The translations under genes and the position numbers were made by a program. This document shows positions 45,554 to 58,094 of a stretch of DNA of 64,000 nucleotides, one piece after another (the stretch's first letter is position 1; the number at the start of each line of letters is the position of its first letter). Origin of the DNA: Spinacia oleracea (lineage: Eukaryota; Streptophyta; Magnoliopsida; Caryophyllales; Amaranthaceae); contig NC_079487.1 in the NCBI RefSeq assembly GCF_020520425.1, positions 4,015,501 to 4,079,500 on the forward strand, given 5' to 3'. The notes beneath the pieces were generated by a model. It saw only the letters and a program-made list of their open reading frames with translations. It made no database searches and had not been told where the DNA came from.

Positions 45554-46933
45554 TCAATCGACTATAAATTGATCATCCTGGTTGTCACCTTGAACCCTAG
45601 TAATAGTATCATCATCATGAACCATGCCATTAACATGGTGCATATTCGGCATTACTTGTGATATATAATGACTGCTCGTTCCTGTATGATCACTTGGATG
45701 GCCTGACCACTGTGAAACTATTGTAAGCAACTGACTTGTGAGATTTTGTTGTTCGTGCAATATCCGTGACTGAATCTGTCCCATTTCTGCTCGATGTTGA
45801 TTCAACATATCATCCATCCTTTTTTTCCATTCAGACCTTCTCAAATCCATCCTTTCTTCCCATTCCCTTTCCTGAATCAACACTTCTTCTCTTCTTCTTC
45901 TTTCCCTTTCTTCACTTTCCTTTTCCATGGTTTCCCATTCTACTCTTGTTTGCTTCCTCATCTCCTCCATTATCTTTTCCCTTTTCGCTCTTTCTTTATC
46001 CCTCTCTTCCCACGTCTTTTCCCTTTCTTTCTCACGCTCCACACGCAAATTCTCCGTCTTTTGTCTCTCTCGATCCCTCTCAAGCTCCTTTTGCTCAAAC
46101 CGCATTTCCATTTCCTTCAATTGTCCCAATTGATTAGCTAAACAACTCCATGCCTTCTTCTCAAATCCTTTAATTACCTTCTTCTTCTTCTTCTTCCTCA
46201 ACTCCAGCCCGTCATTAGCCTCAACCTCAACCTCTTCATATGCAAACTCTTCATCACCATCATTCTTTAAATGGCTACTACTATTGTTAAAATTCTCTTC
46301 CCCTTCCTCCCCATCATACTCAAAACCAAGACTCAACACACCATCTTCCCCACCATCAATCCCCGCGGCAAAATCTTCTTCCCCCGAATGACCCAAATGG
46401 CCAAAATCCACCATTTCAACCCCTCTACTACTCCCACTAAACACCCCACCATTCTCATCATTATTATTATTAACAGTACCCAACAGAGAATCATCATGAC
46501 TATTGCTAAAAACAAGAGGCACATCCCCAAACACTTCCTTATACCTAAGGAAATTCGACCAATGCGAAAGACCATCACCCCACTCAAATTCCTCAACACC
46601 ACCCACGAATTCGCCCCCTAATGGCGGCGGTTCCTGCTTCTTAATCTTTTGTTTAACCAACAAATACTGATGCCTCATGTTCTGCACCTTGGTGGACACA
46701 TCTTTCCAACTCCATTGCCATGGAAATGCAAGTGGGTCCCTATCATGGTGCACTGAATTCACATAAAAAGCAATGGGTCTGAATTTTTTCTCCCTAGTTT
46801 TCATCTTTGCCAAATTCCCATTAGAGATCAGCTCTCCATATCTATCAATTAGTGTTCTTTCCTCTGCCTCACTCCATTTTTTCCTCTTTAAAGGGGTTAT
46901 CATCGAATTCATAAAATTTGATACTACTCTCAA
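45554..46933 (-). CDS. Trihelix / Myb-SANT-like DNA-binding protein, intronless
   Basis: One 459-codon ORF. The N-terminal domain begins KRKKWSEAEERTLIDRYGEL (W20), and residues 71-99 hold FPWQWSWKDVSTKVQNMRHQY with W72, W74 and W76 and the third helix. This is the layout of a plant trihelix (GT-type, Myb_DNA-bind_4) domain. FEWGDGLSHWSNFLRYKEVFG (114-136) follows, a conserved block in such proteins. An acidic, Asn- and Gly-rich middle leads to a basic run KKKKKK (247-252), a likely nuclear signal. A highly charged Glu/Arg/Lys region (about 262-415) predicts a long coiled coil for dimerisation. Expected role: nuclear transcriptional regulator; target unknown. Met8 (46912) or Met11 (46903) are alternative starts close to the domain. 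Plus-strand ORFs opposite the coiled coil are shadows. Confidence 0.85.
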   Translation of the reverse strand: MRVVSNFMNSMITPLKRKKWSEAEERTLIDRYGELISNGNLAKMKTREKKFRPIAFYVNSVHHDRDPLAFPWQWSWKDVSTKVQNMRHQYLLVKQKIKKQEPPPLGGEFVGGVEEFEWGDGLSHWSNFLRYKEVFGDVPLVFSNSHDDSLLGTVNNNNDENGGVFSGSSRGVEMVDFGHLGHSGEEDFAAGIDGGEDGVLSLGFEYDGEEGEENFNNSSSHLKNDGDEEFAYEEVEVEANDGLELRKKKKKKVIKGFEKKAWSCLANQLGQLKEMEMRFEQKELERDRERQKTENLRVEREKEREKTWEERDKERAKREKIMEEMRKQTRVEWETMEKESEERERRRREEVLIQEREWEERMDLRRSEWKKRMDDMLNQHRAEMGQIQSRILHEQQNLTSQLLTIVSQWSGHPSDHTGTSSHYISQVMPNMHHVNGMVHDDDTITRVQGDNQDDQFIVD

Positions 46934-48151
46934 AAATCAACCACTACCCATTACTTGAATCAATGTTTAAAAGCTAAAATACACAATTAAACTTTGATAT
47001 TTGCACAAGTAATACATGCCCAGATGAAAATCAACACTTGATTTGAACACGATCATCAAAATAGATAACTAACCTTCAAATTCAGAACCAATGATTCTTC
47101 AAATTGAGGGAAGTAGGAGTTAATGTGAAGCTGGGTTGTAACACAAATTTGCGCAGAAAAAAGGTGAGAAGATTTAGGGGTTTATACGAAGTCACCGGAA
47201 AAGGGATGATTGTCGGAATCTTACATTTTTAACGTTCAAAGCGCAGGGTATATAGGGGAAGGAGAGAGAAAGTAATGTCCCAGTAATAAAATAAAAAAGG
47301 GGAAATACTAATAGACTTCTGAATTTAACTGATAGAATGACTAAAATATCCTCATTAGATTGTGATGTCTACTTGGGTCTTGGGGCATGTTCAACAACAG
47401 CGTTTTACCTAGCGGGTCGTCCACAAAACGTGAAAACGCTACTCCTAAAATTAACATAACACTTTGTCTTCTTTTCAAAAATGTATTCTAAAGTATGGAC
47501 AAAAGTTGATCAAGGTTATGGACCCGACTTCTTTTGGAAGGGAAAGTATGAAAAACGTATAAAAAATAGAGCTGATAAATGTGTCGTGTCATGTTCGTGT
47601 TTGGTCTCGTGTTCATTTCGTGTTTGAAATCTTCTATCTTAGAATTTGAAGGCACATACATACTCTGTATAATACTGGCTGATCATAACAGGTTTAACAT
47701 ATGGCTTGAAATCTTTCACTTGCAAGATTGATACTGATACAAAAACTGCTCTGATTTCTTACTCATTTCCACCTGCCTTTCTAGTTTCTACTTCAAAAAC
47801 TCGATCTTTTCCATAAACCAATATTTCCGTTTATTTTCCGAAACATATTCACAAGTCACGACCTCAAATCCGTGTAGCGGAAAAAAAAAAGAAAGAGAAA
47901 AAGAGAGAAAAATCTAGCTAACATGGACGTGGTTGTATCCCTACAAATAATTAGACCCTTCCGCAACAGCAACGAATATATTTACCCACCCTTTAATCAG
48001 AAATTTATCTGCACTTGTTTCTGCCAAATTAAAAAATTGGCCATTTTGTATTTGTGATGAACATTTCAAGCCCAAACTTTGTGCAGCAAGACACAAGATA
48101 TCATCATCTGTCCAAAAAATATAAGTTGGATGTCTGGAAAATGGAGGGAGC
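46934..48151. other. Intergenic region between the trihelix gene and the NIPA gene
   Basis: Left part is the promoter and leader of the trihelix gene (minus strand); right part is the 3' UTR of the NIPA gene. A short A/G-rich tract lies at 47880-47912. A minus-strand ORF continuing to 47941 overlaps the last NIPA exon in another frame and is a shadow. Confidence 0.4.
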
Positions 48152-51100
48152 TTATTCTCTGCAATTGCGATCTGGGCTACCATGGCGGTCAGAATGCTTA
48201 GAACTATCACGAATGCAATTGCTGCTATATTGCCTAACAAGTTCAGTTACAGGTACTGCTGCTGCTGCTGGTGTACTTCCCATATCCTTTGTTTTGTGAA
48301 GCAGAAATGTCCCTGACAAAATCGTTACAAATCCACACAATTCTGTTGCTATTTGTGAACCATTCTGTGAATCCCAATCCTGAACAATTTCAGCAATAAA
48401 ACGGTCAGCAAAACATAGCACGCAACTGAATTAACTTGTGCACCATATTCAAATATTAAGCTTTTGGATCGTAAGAAAGATTTTCATGTACTTTTCTGAA
48501 AGAATGAGAGGGTAACAAATGGTGAAAAATCTTGATTAAAACTCCTTAAAACTACGGAGTATTACATTCGTAGACGTCTATCTAAACCGTTACATCCAAC
48601 TACATGTGTTCATCAGAAAAGACTAGTTTATTCTTTTTGGAGTGAAGATTGAGCACATCAAAACATACGAAGGTGTAAGTCAAGTGTTAACTGTAAAGTG
48701 GTGTGCCAAAATAGTAACACCAATTCAACATCATAACTGTAACTCTGTAAGAAGAATATTCATTTAGTGCAAGAACAGATGTCAAGATATTAACGTAGTC
48801 GTGAGTCGTGACCAGCAATCCAATAATGCGTTAAGAAAACTCGTTTTATCTAAGTTTTAAATATCTAAGAGAGATATGGATGGGTGTGGGTCCTACCAAA
48901 AGTGTCAAATTCATTTGGTGGAATATTTATGTTGACACTTTTTGGTGGGAATTTTTTTCATGATTGTCTCTTCACCTTTCAAATCTTTTTGTGCAACAAG
49001 GTTGAAAATCTGGAATCGAGATAGATTTCTTCATTTCTACTACCAATACTCTAAACCACTTATAGGATCGCCGATGTTTCATCATCGAGTGAGAAAAACT
49101 AGATGAAATTTTATCTAGGGTTTGTTTGTATCTTAAAATGATAATTTCACAATAGCAACTTTAAAAATTACAAATTAAAAAAGATGACAGCATTACCTTA
49201 AACATGATCATACTGGCAAGGATGGTCAGTGAAGTAAACATGACGTAGTAGACAGGCGATACAACAGCAGTGTTAAAGGTGTCCAGCGCCTGCAAAAGTT
49301 TTGAGTATCAGTTGAACTTCCAGGAAGCCTTTATAAAGCAGTATAGAACAAATTAAAGATACACAAACACTCATGATTGATCACAAATGCTTAGCAAGCA
49401 AGATCAACAGATACCTACAAACTTTTTTCCGGCTAATTTCATCCTTCTATCAATTCTACACCGGATGATGAGCTCATGCAGAAACTCCCATTTATTTATT
49501 TTAGCACAATTAGTAGGCTGTTATATTGAGTCAAAAGCCTACCAAAGAGTAAAGGTTGGAGTTTTGAATAAGATGAGAGGTTGTAATTTTGTAAACGTAT
49601 CATTAGATATCTTACTATGAGGAGAAATAGGTCAAACTTTCCATTTCCAGTATACCGAGTTTAGTATTAATGATGATGTGTCTGGCATAACAACCAATAA
49701 GCATAATAAAAGAATAGGTGCCACCTATTTAGGTAGATGGAAAACCTATACAGTTGTGGCTTGTCTAGGTATGTACCTTGAATTTATAGTTTTAGATTAC
49801 GATGATCATTACATGCAAAATCAGAAGAAGGTACTTTAGGTTGGCTTTCCGGGATATCCAGATAGCAGATCCTTAAATTGAAATGCAGAGCTTTTCTTAA
49901 CTCTAGTTTTAGAGTGTTGTTTTATGGAGATAAAGTGACCTTTATGAAAATTGATGATTTTAACAGGAACTGGAGCTAGTCATAACCTAAGTTTCAAGTA
50001 TTCATGGGTCTACCTCTTCATCTCTGACAATCAAGGATGGAATATACAACAAATCTCAAACTATCCACCATGTAAAATTTTAAGTTTATAACAAGAGTTT
50101 CATACAGAGATGAAACATCAAATCTCAAACTATCCACCATGTAAAATTTTGTAGCGCGAAATGAAATCAAAACCCATTTCAGAGTCTCAAATATTCAATA
50201 CAGTTCGAGGTAAATGTAGATTTTGAGTGATACAGCTATCTATATTGGCCAAGGGAAAAACAATTGCCTCAACTAACCTAATATCCAGCTCAAGGTGTAC
50301 TCTACACTTAGCTGATTAGCAAAATTATTTGAAGCTAGTGATCTCTAGAAAAAGCAACATCATATCACAAGTTGAGCATTTAGAAAAATATGGTGTGTCG
50401 AAAAGTTATGAACCAACTAAATGCATGGTAAGCCAACATGTACTATGTATTGAATAAACCAAAAAAACTTAAAACAACATCTTGCTCATGACAAGTCCCA
50501 GGCATTTAGCAATAAGAAAGCAACAATGATCATCGTCATAACAGAATTTCGAACGCAAATCACGTTTCCAAGAGGATTGCTGAATGGATGAATTGATACA
50601 ACAGAAAAAGAGCAAGAACAATACAGCACTCTGTAGAGGGCAAGGATTTAACTATATTTCATGAATTACCTTGTTCAAGTAGTTAATTTGCAAGATACAG
50701 CAAACAATTACGACTATGGTGAAGAACCATGCTTGGAAGAATTTAAACTGGTTATTTCCCTCAAAAGTCAACTTCAAGGCAATACTCACAGCTTTGACAC
50801 ACATGACCTGCATATGCAGAAACAATGTCATGCCAGATCAATGAGTGGCTAAACTAGAAAGCTAAACTGTAATGTATAACGATGGACTTTAGTAAACAGA
50901 CCGTAAGAGACCCCATGAGAGAGCAAATTCCAATGTACACAATCATATGTGTCCGGCCGTTACGTGGAACGTAGTAGAAAATGAGGACAAGAACCATCAC
51001 TACAACAATAGCAGCATACACCAGGAAACCTGTTCACAAAGAAATTTTCTGTCAGCTATTTCTTGCAATTGCAGATAGTTGAATATCAAAGATGTTCACA

Positions 51101-52374
51101 AAACAATGACAGTTCCATGCAGATATCAAACATCATGAACACAAAAGACAAACGAAAAACAAGGAAACCTGTTCACAAAACAATGACAGTTCCATATAGA
51201 TATCAAACATCATGAACACAAAAGACAAACGAAAAACGACTGCTGCAAGCTTTCACAGGTACACCAAAGGAATGTTCAGTTGTTGAAAGAATGGTTCTTG
51301 CGCATACAAAATAATACGGAATTATAAAAAAAAAAATGGCTAACACCGTGTGAATTTCAGTCTTTTAAAAGTACACCACAAAATATGCCAATTATTTAAA
51401 TCTTTAAAGCATGAAAAGAGAAGGCCAAGCAGATTCAATTACCTGGCTCAGTGGCGAGCGTCCATACTTGCTTAACAGATTCAATATCCCTCTCATGCGG
51501 AGCATGTAAAACAATAGTGGTTGATCCGACCACACAGAGAACACAACCAAGCATACCAAATATGTGCAACTTTTCCTTCAAGATAAAATGAGCTAGAACT
51601 GAACTGCATTACAGAAACTATCTTTAGGAGATACATTAAAAATAAAGACAGACATTTAATTCAGGTGAAAACGAGTTGTGATGTTGCATTGGCCGAACCT
51701 GAAAATGATACTAAGGGCTCCCAAAGGAGTAACAAGAATTGCAGGTGCAAAAGCATATGCTGCAAAATTAGCTATCTCCCCAACAATCACTAGCAAAATA
51801 TACATGAAGGAACACTATTAGTCCATGATTCAAATCATCATCTTGAATCATATAATCAGATCAAAAGGCAACACACAAACAAAAGCAGACAGATGAGAGA
51901 GCAATCACAACCATTTCTCATTAACATGACGAAAAATCCAATAAAGAACTGGTGATTTAGAACTTACTTGTAATCATTCCAGCCCACCACCAAGGTTCAT
52001 ATAAGTATGAGTGCCCCCCTGATCCTGGTAAAGAAAAGCAACCCTTTAATAAAAAAAACTACCCATCATTTCCCATTGCCAAGAAACAATCATTAAAAAT
52101 CCAAAATTTCAATTTCCAAGAATAATTATTAAAATACCAATATTTTAATTCCAAGAAAAAATGAATTCTATACACAATAACAACAACAAAATAATTCCAA
52201 AGAATGAGAAGGATCAAAACCTGCTCGAGTACCAGTAGTCCCAGCTTTCATAAGACCTTTTTTCTTAATGATGAAGCTTGACCCTATAAAAATGCTCGAA
52301 GAAACAGCCAACACAAGACCCTTGACATTATCTGACGACATCACCATTGACAAATCTTTGCCCCAAAAACCCAA
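48152..52374 (-). CDS. NIPA-family magnesium transporter, 8 exons
   Basis: Exons on the minus strand: 52374-52221, 52024-51968, 51789-51699, 51603-51443, 51029-50902, 50807-50670, 49289-49197, 48379-48152, all with GT-AG borders and consistent phase, giving 349 residues. The protein is typical of the NIPA (DUF803) magnesium transporter family: [20 protein letters not shown] at the N-terminus, the [11 protein letters not shown] motif, [38 protein letters not shown], and [20 protein letters not shown] near the end. About eight to nine membrane segments are expected; the product probably moves Mg2+ across the plasma or endosomal membrane. The C-terminal tail after residue 300 is hydrophilic and Ser/Arg-rich. 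The first ATG gives a slightly long N-terminus; Met10 and Met12 are alternatives. Introns 5 to 7 carry no recognised gene. Confidence 0.92.
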
Positions 52375-53333
52375 TTCAATTTAATACAATCCAATTCCCA
52401 ATTCCCAATTCAAAACCCTTGAGAGCCACAGTCTTTTCAAAACCCTCAAAATACCCACATGACCAAAATCCTTAAATTCCAAGATTTACAACACAAAATC
52501 TTGAAATTAATGAAGAAATTCGGATACCCACTTGGAAATCCTTCAAATGAAATGTGAATTACACATCCAAAAATCGATCAAATTATCATATGGGTATCAT
52601 TAATTTTGAGATTCATTCCTAAGATTTTTCCGAACATACCCAAAACAATCATAAAAACACAACAGAAAGGCTCTTGTAACGTTGCAAAATCACAAATCTT
52701 TTGAATATTGATTGTCAAATACCTTCCCCCCCTCTTACTCTCTCTCTGCTAATCTCTCTTAGAATTGCTTTTTGGTTTTTCAAGGGTGCGACGGCAAAAA
52801 CCGAGAGAGGAGAGAGAGAGAGAAAGAGAGCAGAGACGACGGTATTTCCGTTACGTTTGGTATGAATTACTAGGAAAGAGAAAGGCCAAAAGATGGAGAA
52901 ATCCCAAAAAAAATACAAAAAAGTTTCCTTTTTGATGTCTATCTGGCAAAAGTCGCAAGACTCAATTTTTTCTCTACCTGATTGAAGTTGCAAAACGGGG
53001 GAGCCACACATTTTTTGAGTTCATGAACATCTCCGGATCCCGCGTTTACCTTTTGGTTTTTTTTAATTTTGGCCGTAAGGTGAATCAAATGACCTACTTT
53101 CTCCAATGTTTAAATATTGCACCATTTTCATTTTACACTATTTATATTAAGATTTTGGTCATTTTTTGTGATTCATACGTTAGAAAAATTATAGTCATTC
53201 GGATCGTACTAGAATTGTATCGATATATATTTTATAAATATAATTTTTTATAATTTTTACTTATATATAATTTTAGATATTAAAAATGAACCTAATGGGT
53301 TTGAGGAGTGGAAGTCTAGTAGTCTACCATGTA
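52375..53333. other. NIPA upstream region
   Basis: Promoter and leader of the NIPA gene. It includes a (GA)n-type microsatellite at 52796-52832 (GAGAG runs), read as CT-rich leader on the minus strand. From about 53020 the sequence is AT-rich with nothing recognised. Confidence 0.45.
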
Positions 53334-54367
53334 GGGGTGTCAAATCGGATCAACGGATCGGGTTTGGGTCAGACTCATTGGATTCGGGTTGGAACGGATT
53401 AATTTGGCTAACGGGTCGGACCGGCTCGGATTGAAAACTCAACGGATCGGATCGGATCGTTTTATGCATGGGTTCATATCGGATTGGGTTGTAAACGGGT
53501 TGGATTGTAGTCGGATTGGGTCGGATCGGATCGGATTGGAACATGACGGATTGTTAACGGGTTTAGCCGGACTATACGGATTCGGATTCATATCGGGTCG
53601 GATTTATATCGGATCGGATTAATCGGGTAACAGACTAACACGGGTCGGATCGGGTTATTCAGTAGCGGGTTGGAATCCGAGTCGGGTCCATTTGGTTCCA
53701 AATTATATAATTATAATATCGATGACTTAATTAGGAGACGAAAACGATAACTAACTTTTAAAAGTAATAAGAATTTAAGATAAGTAATATGAGTTATTGA
53801 GTATGTGACTTAGTTTAATACTAATCCGTTCCTAAAAGTTCTTTACGCCTTAAATCTACATCAATTACAAGTTTCATTTGAGCAGAGTATATAAAGGGAG
53901 AATGAAGTACAAGTACACCGTATAAATAATAGTCGTACGCTTAATTGTAGTGCAACGATATCAATGTTCTCTTATGGGTTGTGAACAGTTTGGGTTAAAA
54001 GGGTTCGGATCGAAATTGGTTTTAAACGGGTCATGGGTTGAAACGGTTCGGATTAAACGGGTCACATATTACAAACGGATCGAATTTCCTCGGGTTGGAA
54101 CGAATTCGGGTTCAAATGGATCGGATCATAAACGGGTTTCGGATCGCTCCGGTTCGGATTAAATGGATTCGGATTGTCACTGATCGGTCTGTTATCAGAT
54201 TCGGATCTTAATCGGATCAATATTAACGGGTTGGGTCGGATTCAGGTTGAATATAATCAGACTGGATCGGATTTCGAATCTTTAATCGCGGGTTCTAAAC
54301 AGTTCGGATTCTAAACGGTCGGACAAACCCATCGGGTTCACTGGGTCGGATTGGAAATTGACACCCC
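53334..54367. repeat. CGGAT-rich element with GGGGTGTCAA inverted ends
   Basis: Begins GGGGTGTCAAATCGGATC and ends CCAATTGACACCCC-like (GGAAATTGACACCCC), a 10-bp perfect terminal inverted repeat. Two outer arms (53345-53695 and 53985-54355) consist of irregular CGGATCGGATT / AACGGGTCGGAT units; the 53700-53980 core is ordinary AT-rich sequence. No convincing target duplication. ORFs in the arms are repeat artefacts. Confidence 0.65.
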
Positions 54368-54663
54368 TTAAGGATTGCATGAAATATTGGGTTATAATTT
54401 ATTGTGATGAATAGGTTCAATGTTAAAGGGTAAAGGTTGAAACTTTTGACGCATAGCGTAAATTATAGTCTACTATCGAAGATTGGGCACGATTGCTCGA
54501 TGCCCTGTGTATACATCAAAATTCCAAAACATATGCAATCAACATTATTGAATGTTGATATAGGCTTAATTTCGCATAAATGAAAAGGTTTTATAACAAC
54601 AAAAAATTGAATGTCGATATAGGCTTAATTTCGCATAGATGAAAAAGTTTTACAAAAAAAAAA
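54368..54663. repeat. Short direct repeats flanking the Helitron
   Basis: A unit like ATATAGGCTTAATTTCGCAT with AAAAGGTTTTA occurs at about 54555 and 54612, and again just right of the Helitron at about 55516. The Helitron therefore landed inside a small repeat cluster. Confidence 0.6.
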
Positions 54664-55504
54664 TCTATACTAATATATTAAAAGGCGTTGAGAAAAACGT
54701 ATATGTGTCACGTAGTACTCTTCCTTCTACGCCACATCATTCACTCACCAAATGATATGTCATATCATGGACAACCAAAAATCAATACATACAATGAGGT
54801 TCGAACTCTAGACCTCAAGTGTGGTTGATAACTCTCATTACCGTCTTAACCAACCACCAATTGTGGTTTATCTATTCACATTCATTTATAAATGAATGTT
54901 AACATAAAGTCTAAAAAACTAATAAATTTTATGTGACTTTATTTTTTATATGACTATTTTGGAAAAAAAATTAAAGAATTAGGACAACCATGAATAAAAA
55001 TGATGTCATACGTCTCATAAGCATCAACTACATAAATGCCTTGCATGGATGCATATATCTAATTTGGTGTTTATTAATTTGAATCGCTTGGTCCCACTAG
55101 AAAATAAATTATACAAATTGTAAGATGGTATAATTGAAAATATATTTCTCATGATAAACGACGTAGTGTTTTTGTGAAGTAGACGAGCTTGATGGATGTT
55201 TTTCACTTTATAGTATACTTGTATTTTGTGAAATATTGAACTCAAGAAAAATCTAAAAGAAAGTATATGTGACACGTGGCGCTCTGCTTATGTGGCGTTC
55301 GCTCCATGTAATCTTCATATGCATAAAAAGAATTTCAATCATGGCTTGCGTAAGGTTTGAACCCTTGACCTTGAGTTTAAAGGATAAATCTTTTACCATA
55401 AGCTATTACACATTTCATATTATCATTCAAAAAGAAAAAAATATAAGTAAATGTGAATTTTATTAATGTAGTAACCCAGAGCATCGCCCGGGCCCAAAAA
55501 CTAG
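54664..55504 (+). mobile_element. Non-autonomous Helitron
   Basis: The 5' end TCTATACTAATATATTAAAA and the 3' end GGGCCCAAAAACTAG are the textbook ends of a common plant Helitron group. The 5' flank is A and the 3' flank T, and there is no target duplication, as expected for A|T insertion. A GC-rich, imperfect hairpin (CCCAGAGC/GCCCGGGC) lies just before the CTAG end. No Rep/helicase coding. Confidence 0.8.
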
Positions 55505-56017
55505 TTAAATGTTAATATAAGCTTAATGTCGCATAAATAAAAAAAGGTTTTACAACAACATTATTGTATTGTTTGACTGTATATTTTGCTCTCGGAATTG
55601 ATAATATTCATTTTGTTATAATAGTTAAATATACAATTAATAATCCGTTAGAGATTTAGCAGTCAAGGTTACCACTACCTAGTACTGGATTGTCATGCAT
55701 TCATGTTTAAGTTTGTTGACTTGGATTATTTTAAGTGGATCTCCTTATTCTCCTCAACCTTAGAATTACACACTTTACTCTAAGAGAGTAACAATACAAT
55801 ATAAATAATTCACCTTACTAGTTTAAAACAACCTTATCTAAACTTATGAAGTATATGAACTTATACTAGCTTGTTTTATATTTCTTATGTACTTGTATTA
55901 TCTGGAAAATAAATTACTGGTAACTTAGAGTGCGGGACACAAAATATATTCGCCTTGATATAAAATTAGATGGCACGATAAAGATAAAACAATGATTTTG
56001 GAAATTGCTTGCACTTA
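55505..56017. other. Intergenic, nothing recognised
   Basis: AT-rich; apart from the direct repeat near 55516 I see no gene or named repeat. Confidence 0.45.
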
Positions 56018-56395
56018 GGGCGTATTCGGCAGTAGCGTTTGAGGTAGAGGGTAGCGTTTTGACCTAATCAAGACGCTACTTGTAAAATTTATAAAGATAA
56101 GGCAAAGTATCGTTTTAGATAGCGGTTAGCGGTAGAGGTAGCGTTTTGGTAGCTTTTGTCAAACGTTAAAATTAGTAGCTTGTAATGTACCGGGTAGCTT
56201 TTGGTAAATTTATAATAAAGTTTAAACAATATTTTACCTTTTATTTTATTTGAGAATATCAACTACTACTTTTACTGAACACTCATATCAGTTAGCCGTT
56301 ACTTTGACAGCTAGCCGTTATCTGCTACTCGAACCGCTACCCGCTACTCAACCGCTAACCGTTACCCGCCACCGCTAATTTAACCGAAAAGGGCC
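56018..56395. mobile_element. MITE-like element with GGGC ends
   Basis: Left end GGGCGTATTCGGCAGTAGCG, right end AACCGAAAAGGGCC, imperfect inverted repeats. The interior repeats GGTAGCG / CGCTACC motifs in opposite orientation on the two sides, so it can fold back. Flanks are TTA and TAA; a true duplication is not clear. It could be hAT- or Harbinger-derived. Confidence 0.5.
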
Positions 56396-56474
56396 TAACA
56401 GTAAGTGTTTTCCCCGTCATTTTACATTCCAAAGGTAAATAATTAACTTGTTTTATATTTTCTATAAACTTATA

Positions 56475-56792
56475 CTCCCTCCGTCCCTTAATACTCGCAC
56501 CGGTTTGACCGGTGCAGAGTTTAAGACATTTGAATTGACTTATTAATTTAATGGTGTTAGTTGATAGTGAAGTATGTTTTTTAATATTGTTAGTGGAAAA
56601 TGTGTAAGAGGTGGTGAGTGGAGGATGTGAATTTTTAAATAATTTTTTGTAAAGAATAGGGGTGTAGGTGGGGTAGTAGGTAAGTGTGAGAAATAATATA
56701 ATATTGATAAAAATTTCCATTTATAGAAACGATGCAAGTATTAAGGAACGACCCGAAAAAAAAGCGGTGCGAGTATTAAGGGACGGAGGGAG
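56475..56792. mobile_element. Stowaway-type MITE (Tc1/Mariner)
   Basis: Ends CTCCCTCCGTCCCTTAATAC / GTATTAAGGGACGGAGGGAG are perfect inverted repeats that continue to CTCGCACCG. TA flanks on both sides (56473-56474, 56793-56794). Length 318 bp. Non-coding. Confidence 0.9.
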
Positions 56793-57424
56793 TACTTCGT
56801 ATTAACTTATTTTATACTTCATATGTACTTAAAGGATCGACAAAAGTTCAAATACAAATCCTTGACAAATTAGGTTGAATTTTTTTTTTTTTTTTTAGCA
56901 ATTACACGTAACTTAAAGGTGTGTATCAAACTATTGATGTCGCCTACTTGGCTAGCTACCCCTTACTTAGTGCTTACTCGGGTTACTCCGTATCGTTTTT
57001 TGCATGACACGAATGATTTGGAATTATTTTACGAATTTTTCATTAAATGATCATGAGGTTTGCAAATAATACACCAAATATCCCTAATGTTTCCCTAATG
57101 CATCAAATGCCCCCGACGTAAGCAATAAATACAATAAATGCACATTTGGCTGACGGACGTTAACCCTCCGTTAGGCAATTAATTAGTTAAAATACATTGC
57201 ACCAAATACCCATAAGGTTTGATACAATGCACCAAATACCCCTGGGGTTTGGTTCAATTTTTTCCAAAAAACTAGCCGTTAGTTTTGAATAATATAGCCG
57301 TTGCCATCACTGATTTCCCTTACATATACCCCCCATTAACCCATTCCCCCCTTGCAGAACAGCAACACCAGCAACTAAAACCCCCAACATTAGCCCCCAA
57401 CCCCCCATCTGCATCAACAAGACA

Positions 57425-57705
57425 GCAGCAACAACATCAACAAGACAACAACAACAACAACAACCAACAGCAGCACCAAGACAACAACAACAACAACAAC
57501 CAACAGCAGCACCAACAGCAGCACCAACATCAACAACCAACATCAGCACCAACATCAACAAGAGAACAACAACAATAACAACCCCTTTGAACAGCACCAA
57601 CATCAACAAGAAAGCAACTGCAACTGCAACAACAACCAAAAACAACACCAACAATAACCAGACAACAACTGCAACTGCAACAACAACAACACAACAGCAG
57701 CACCT
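57425..57705. repeat. CAA/CAG/AAC trinucleotide-rich tract
   Basis: Irregular CAACAACAA and CAGCAGCACC units lie upstream of the zinc-finger ORF. It could encode Gln/Asn-rich protein in more than one frame, but the frame is not continuous with the zinc finger, so it is more likely leader or slipped sequence. Confidence 0.7.
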
Positions 57706-57727
57706 CCCCCTCCCCTCCACATTCAAC

Positions 57728-58094
57728 ATGAGTTCCTCACCCAATACATCATCATCCAATCTATTTTCCTACATCATTGTTCCAAACAAATGTTGTCCAG
57801 TTTGTGCAAAAGAATGTGCAATAAAAAGCTGGGAGACATCAAAAAATCCACAGAGGCTATATTACAAGTGTGATCCTTGTAACTATTATGTGGTGCAAAG
57901 GCAATGTGCAGCAACCAAATCAACAACACCAGAAACAACAAAGCAACATGGAGTATGAAGGAACATCGGACGACAACAACAATATGAGTAACGAACTCAA
58001 GAAACTGAAGAAGAGAGTGAAAGAGCTCAAAAAATTCCAAGCTAATGCAATTAAAATAGGAGTTGCAATGTTTATGTCTGTAATCAGGAAGTAA
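57728..58094 (+). pseudogene. GRF-type zinc-finger protein with coiled-coil tail, frame slip
   Basis: From the ATG at 57728 the frame reads a short Ser-rich start, then CPVCAKECAIKSWETSKNPQ followed by RLYYKCDPCNYYV, a GRF-type zinc finger with four Cys in order. The expected Trp after the finger is in the next frame, so a one-base slip near 57890 separates the finger from the tail. The tail (frame of 57870-58094) has a Gln-rich stretch, a Lys/Leu heptad-like helix ELKKLKKRVKELKKF and a hydrophobic end. GRF fingers bind nucleic acid in several proteins. It is convergent with the transposase gene. It could instead be two exons with a cryptic intron, but no good splice pair is visible. Confidence 0.55.

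Noticed and set aside
45766..46621. Phe/Ser/Pro-rich ORFs on the plus strand
   Set aside because: They are antisense shadows of the charged coiled-coil and acidic parts of the trihelix gene.
47941..48240. 99-codon minus-strand ORF with a hydrophobic start
   Set aside because: Overlaps the last exon of the NIPA gene in another frame; the NIPA frame is supported by splice phase and family similarity.
53389..53622. ORFs in the CGGAT-rich element (also 53350 and 53950)
   Set aside because: Reading of repeat units without stops; no motif, several frames open.
57285..57759. Gln/Asn-rich ORF on the plus strand and Val/Leu-rich ORF on the minus strand
   Set aside because: Both are readings of CAA/CAG trinucleotide repeats. 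Neither is in a continuous frame with a domain.
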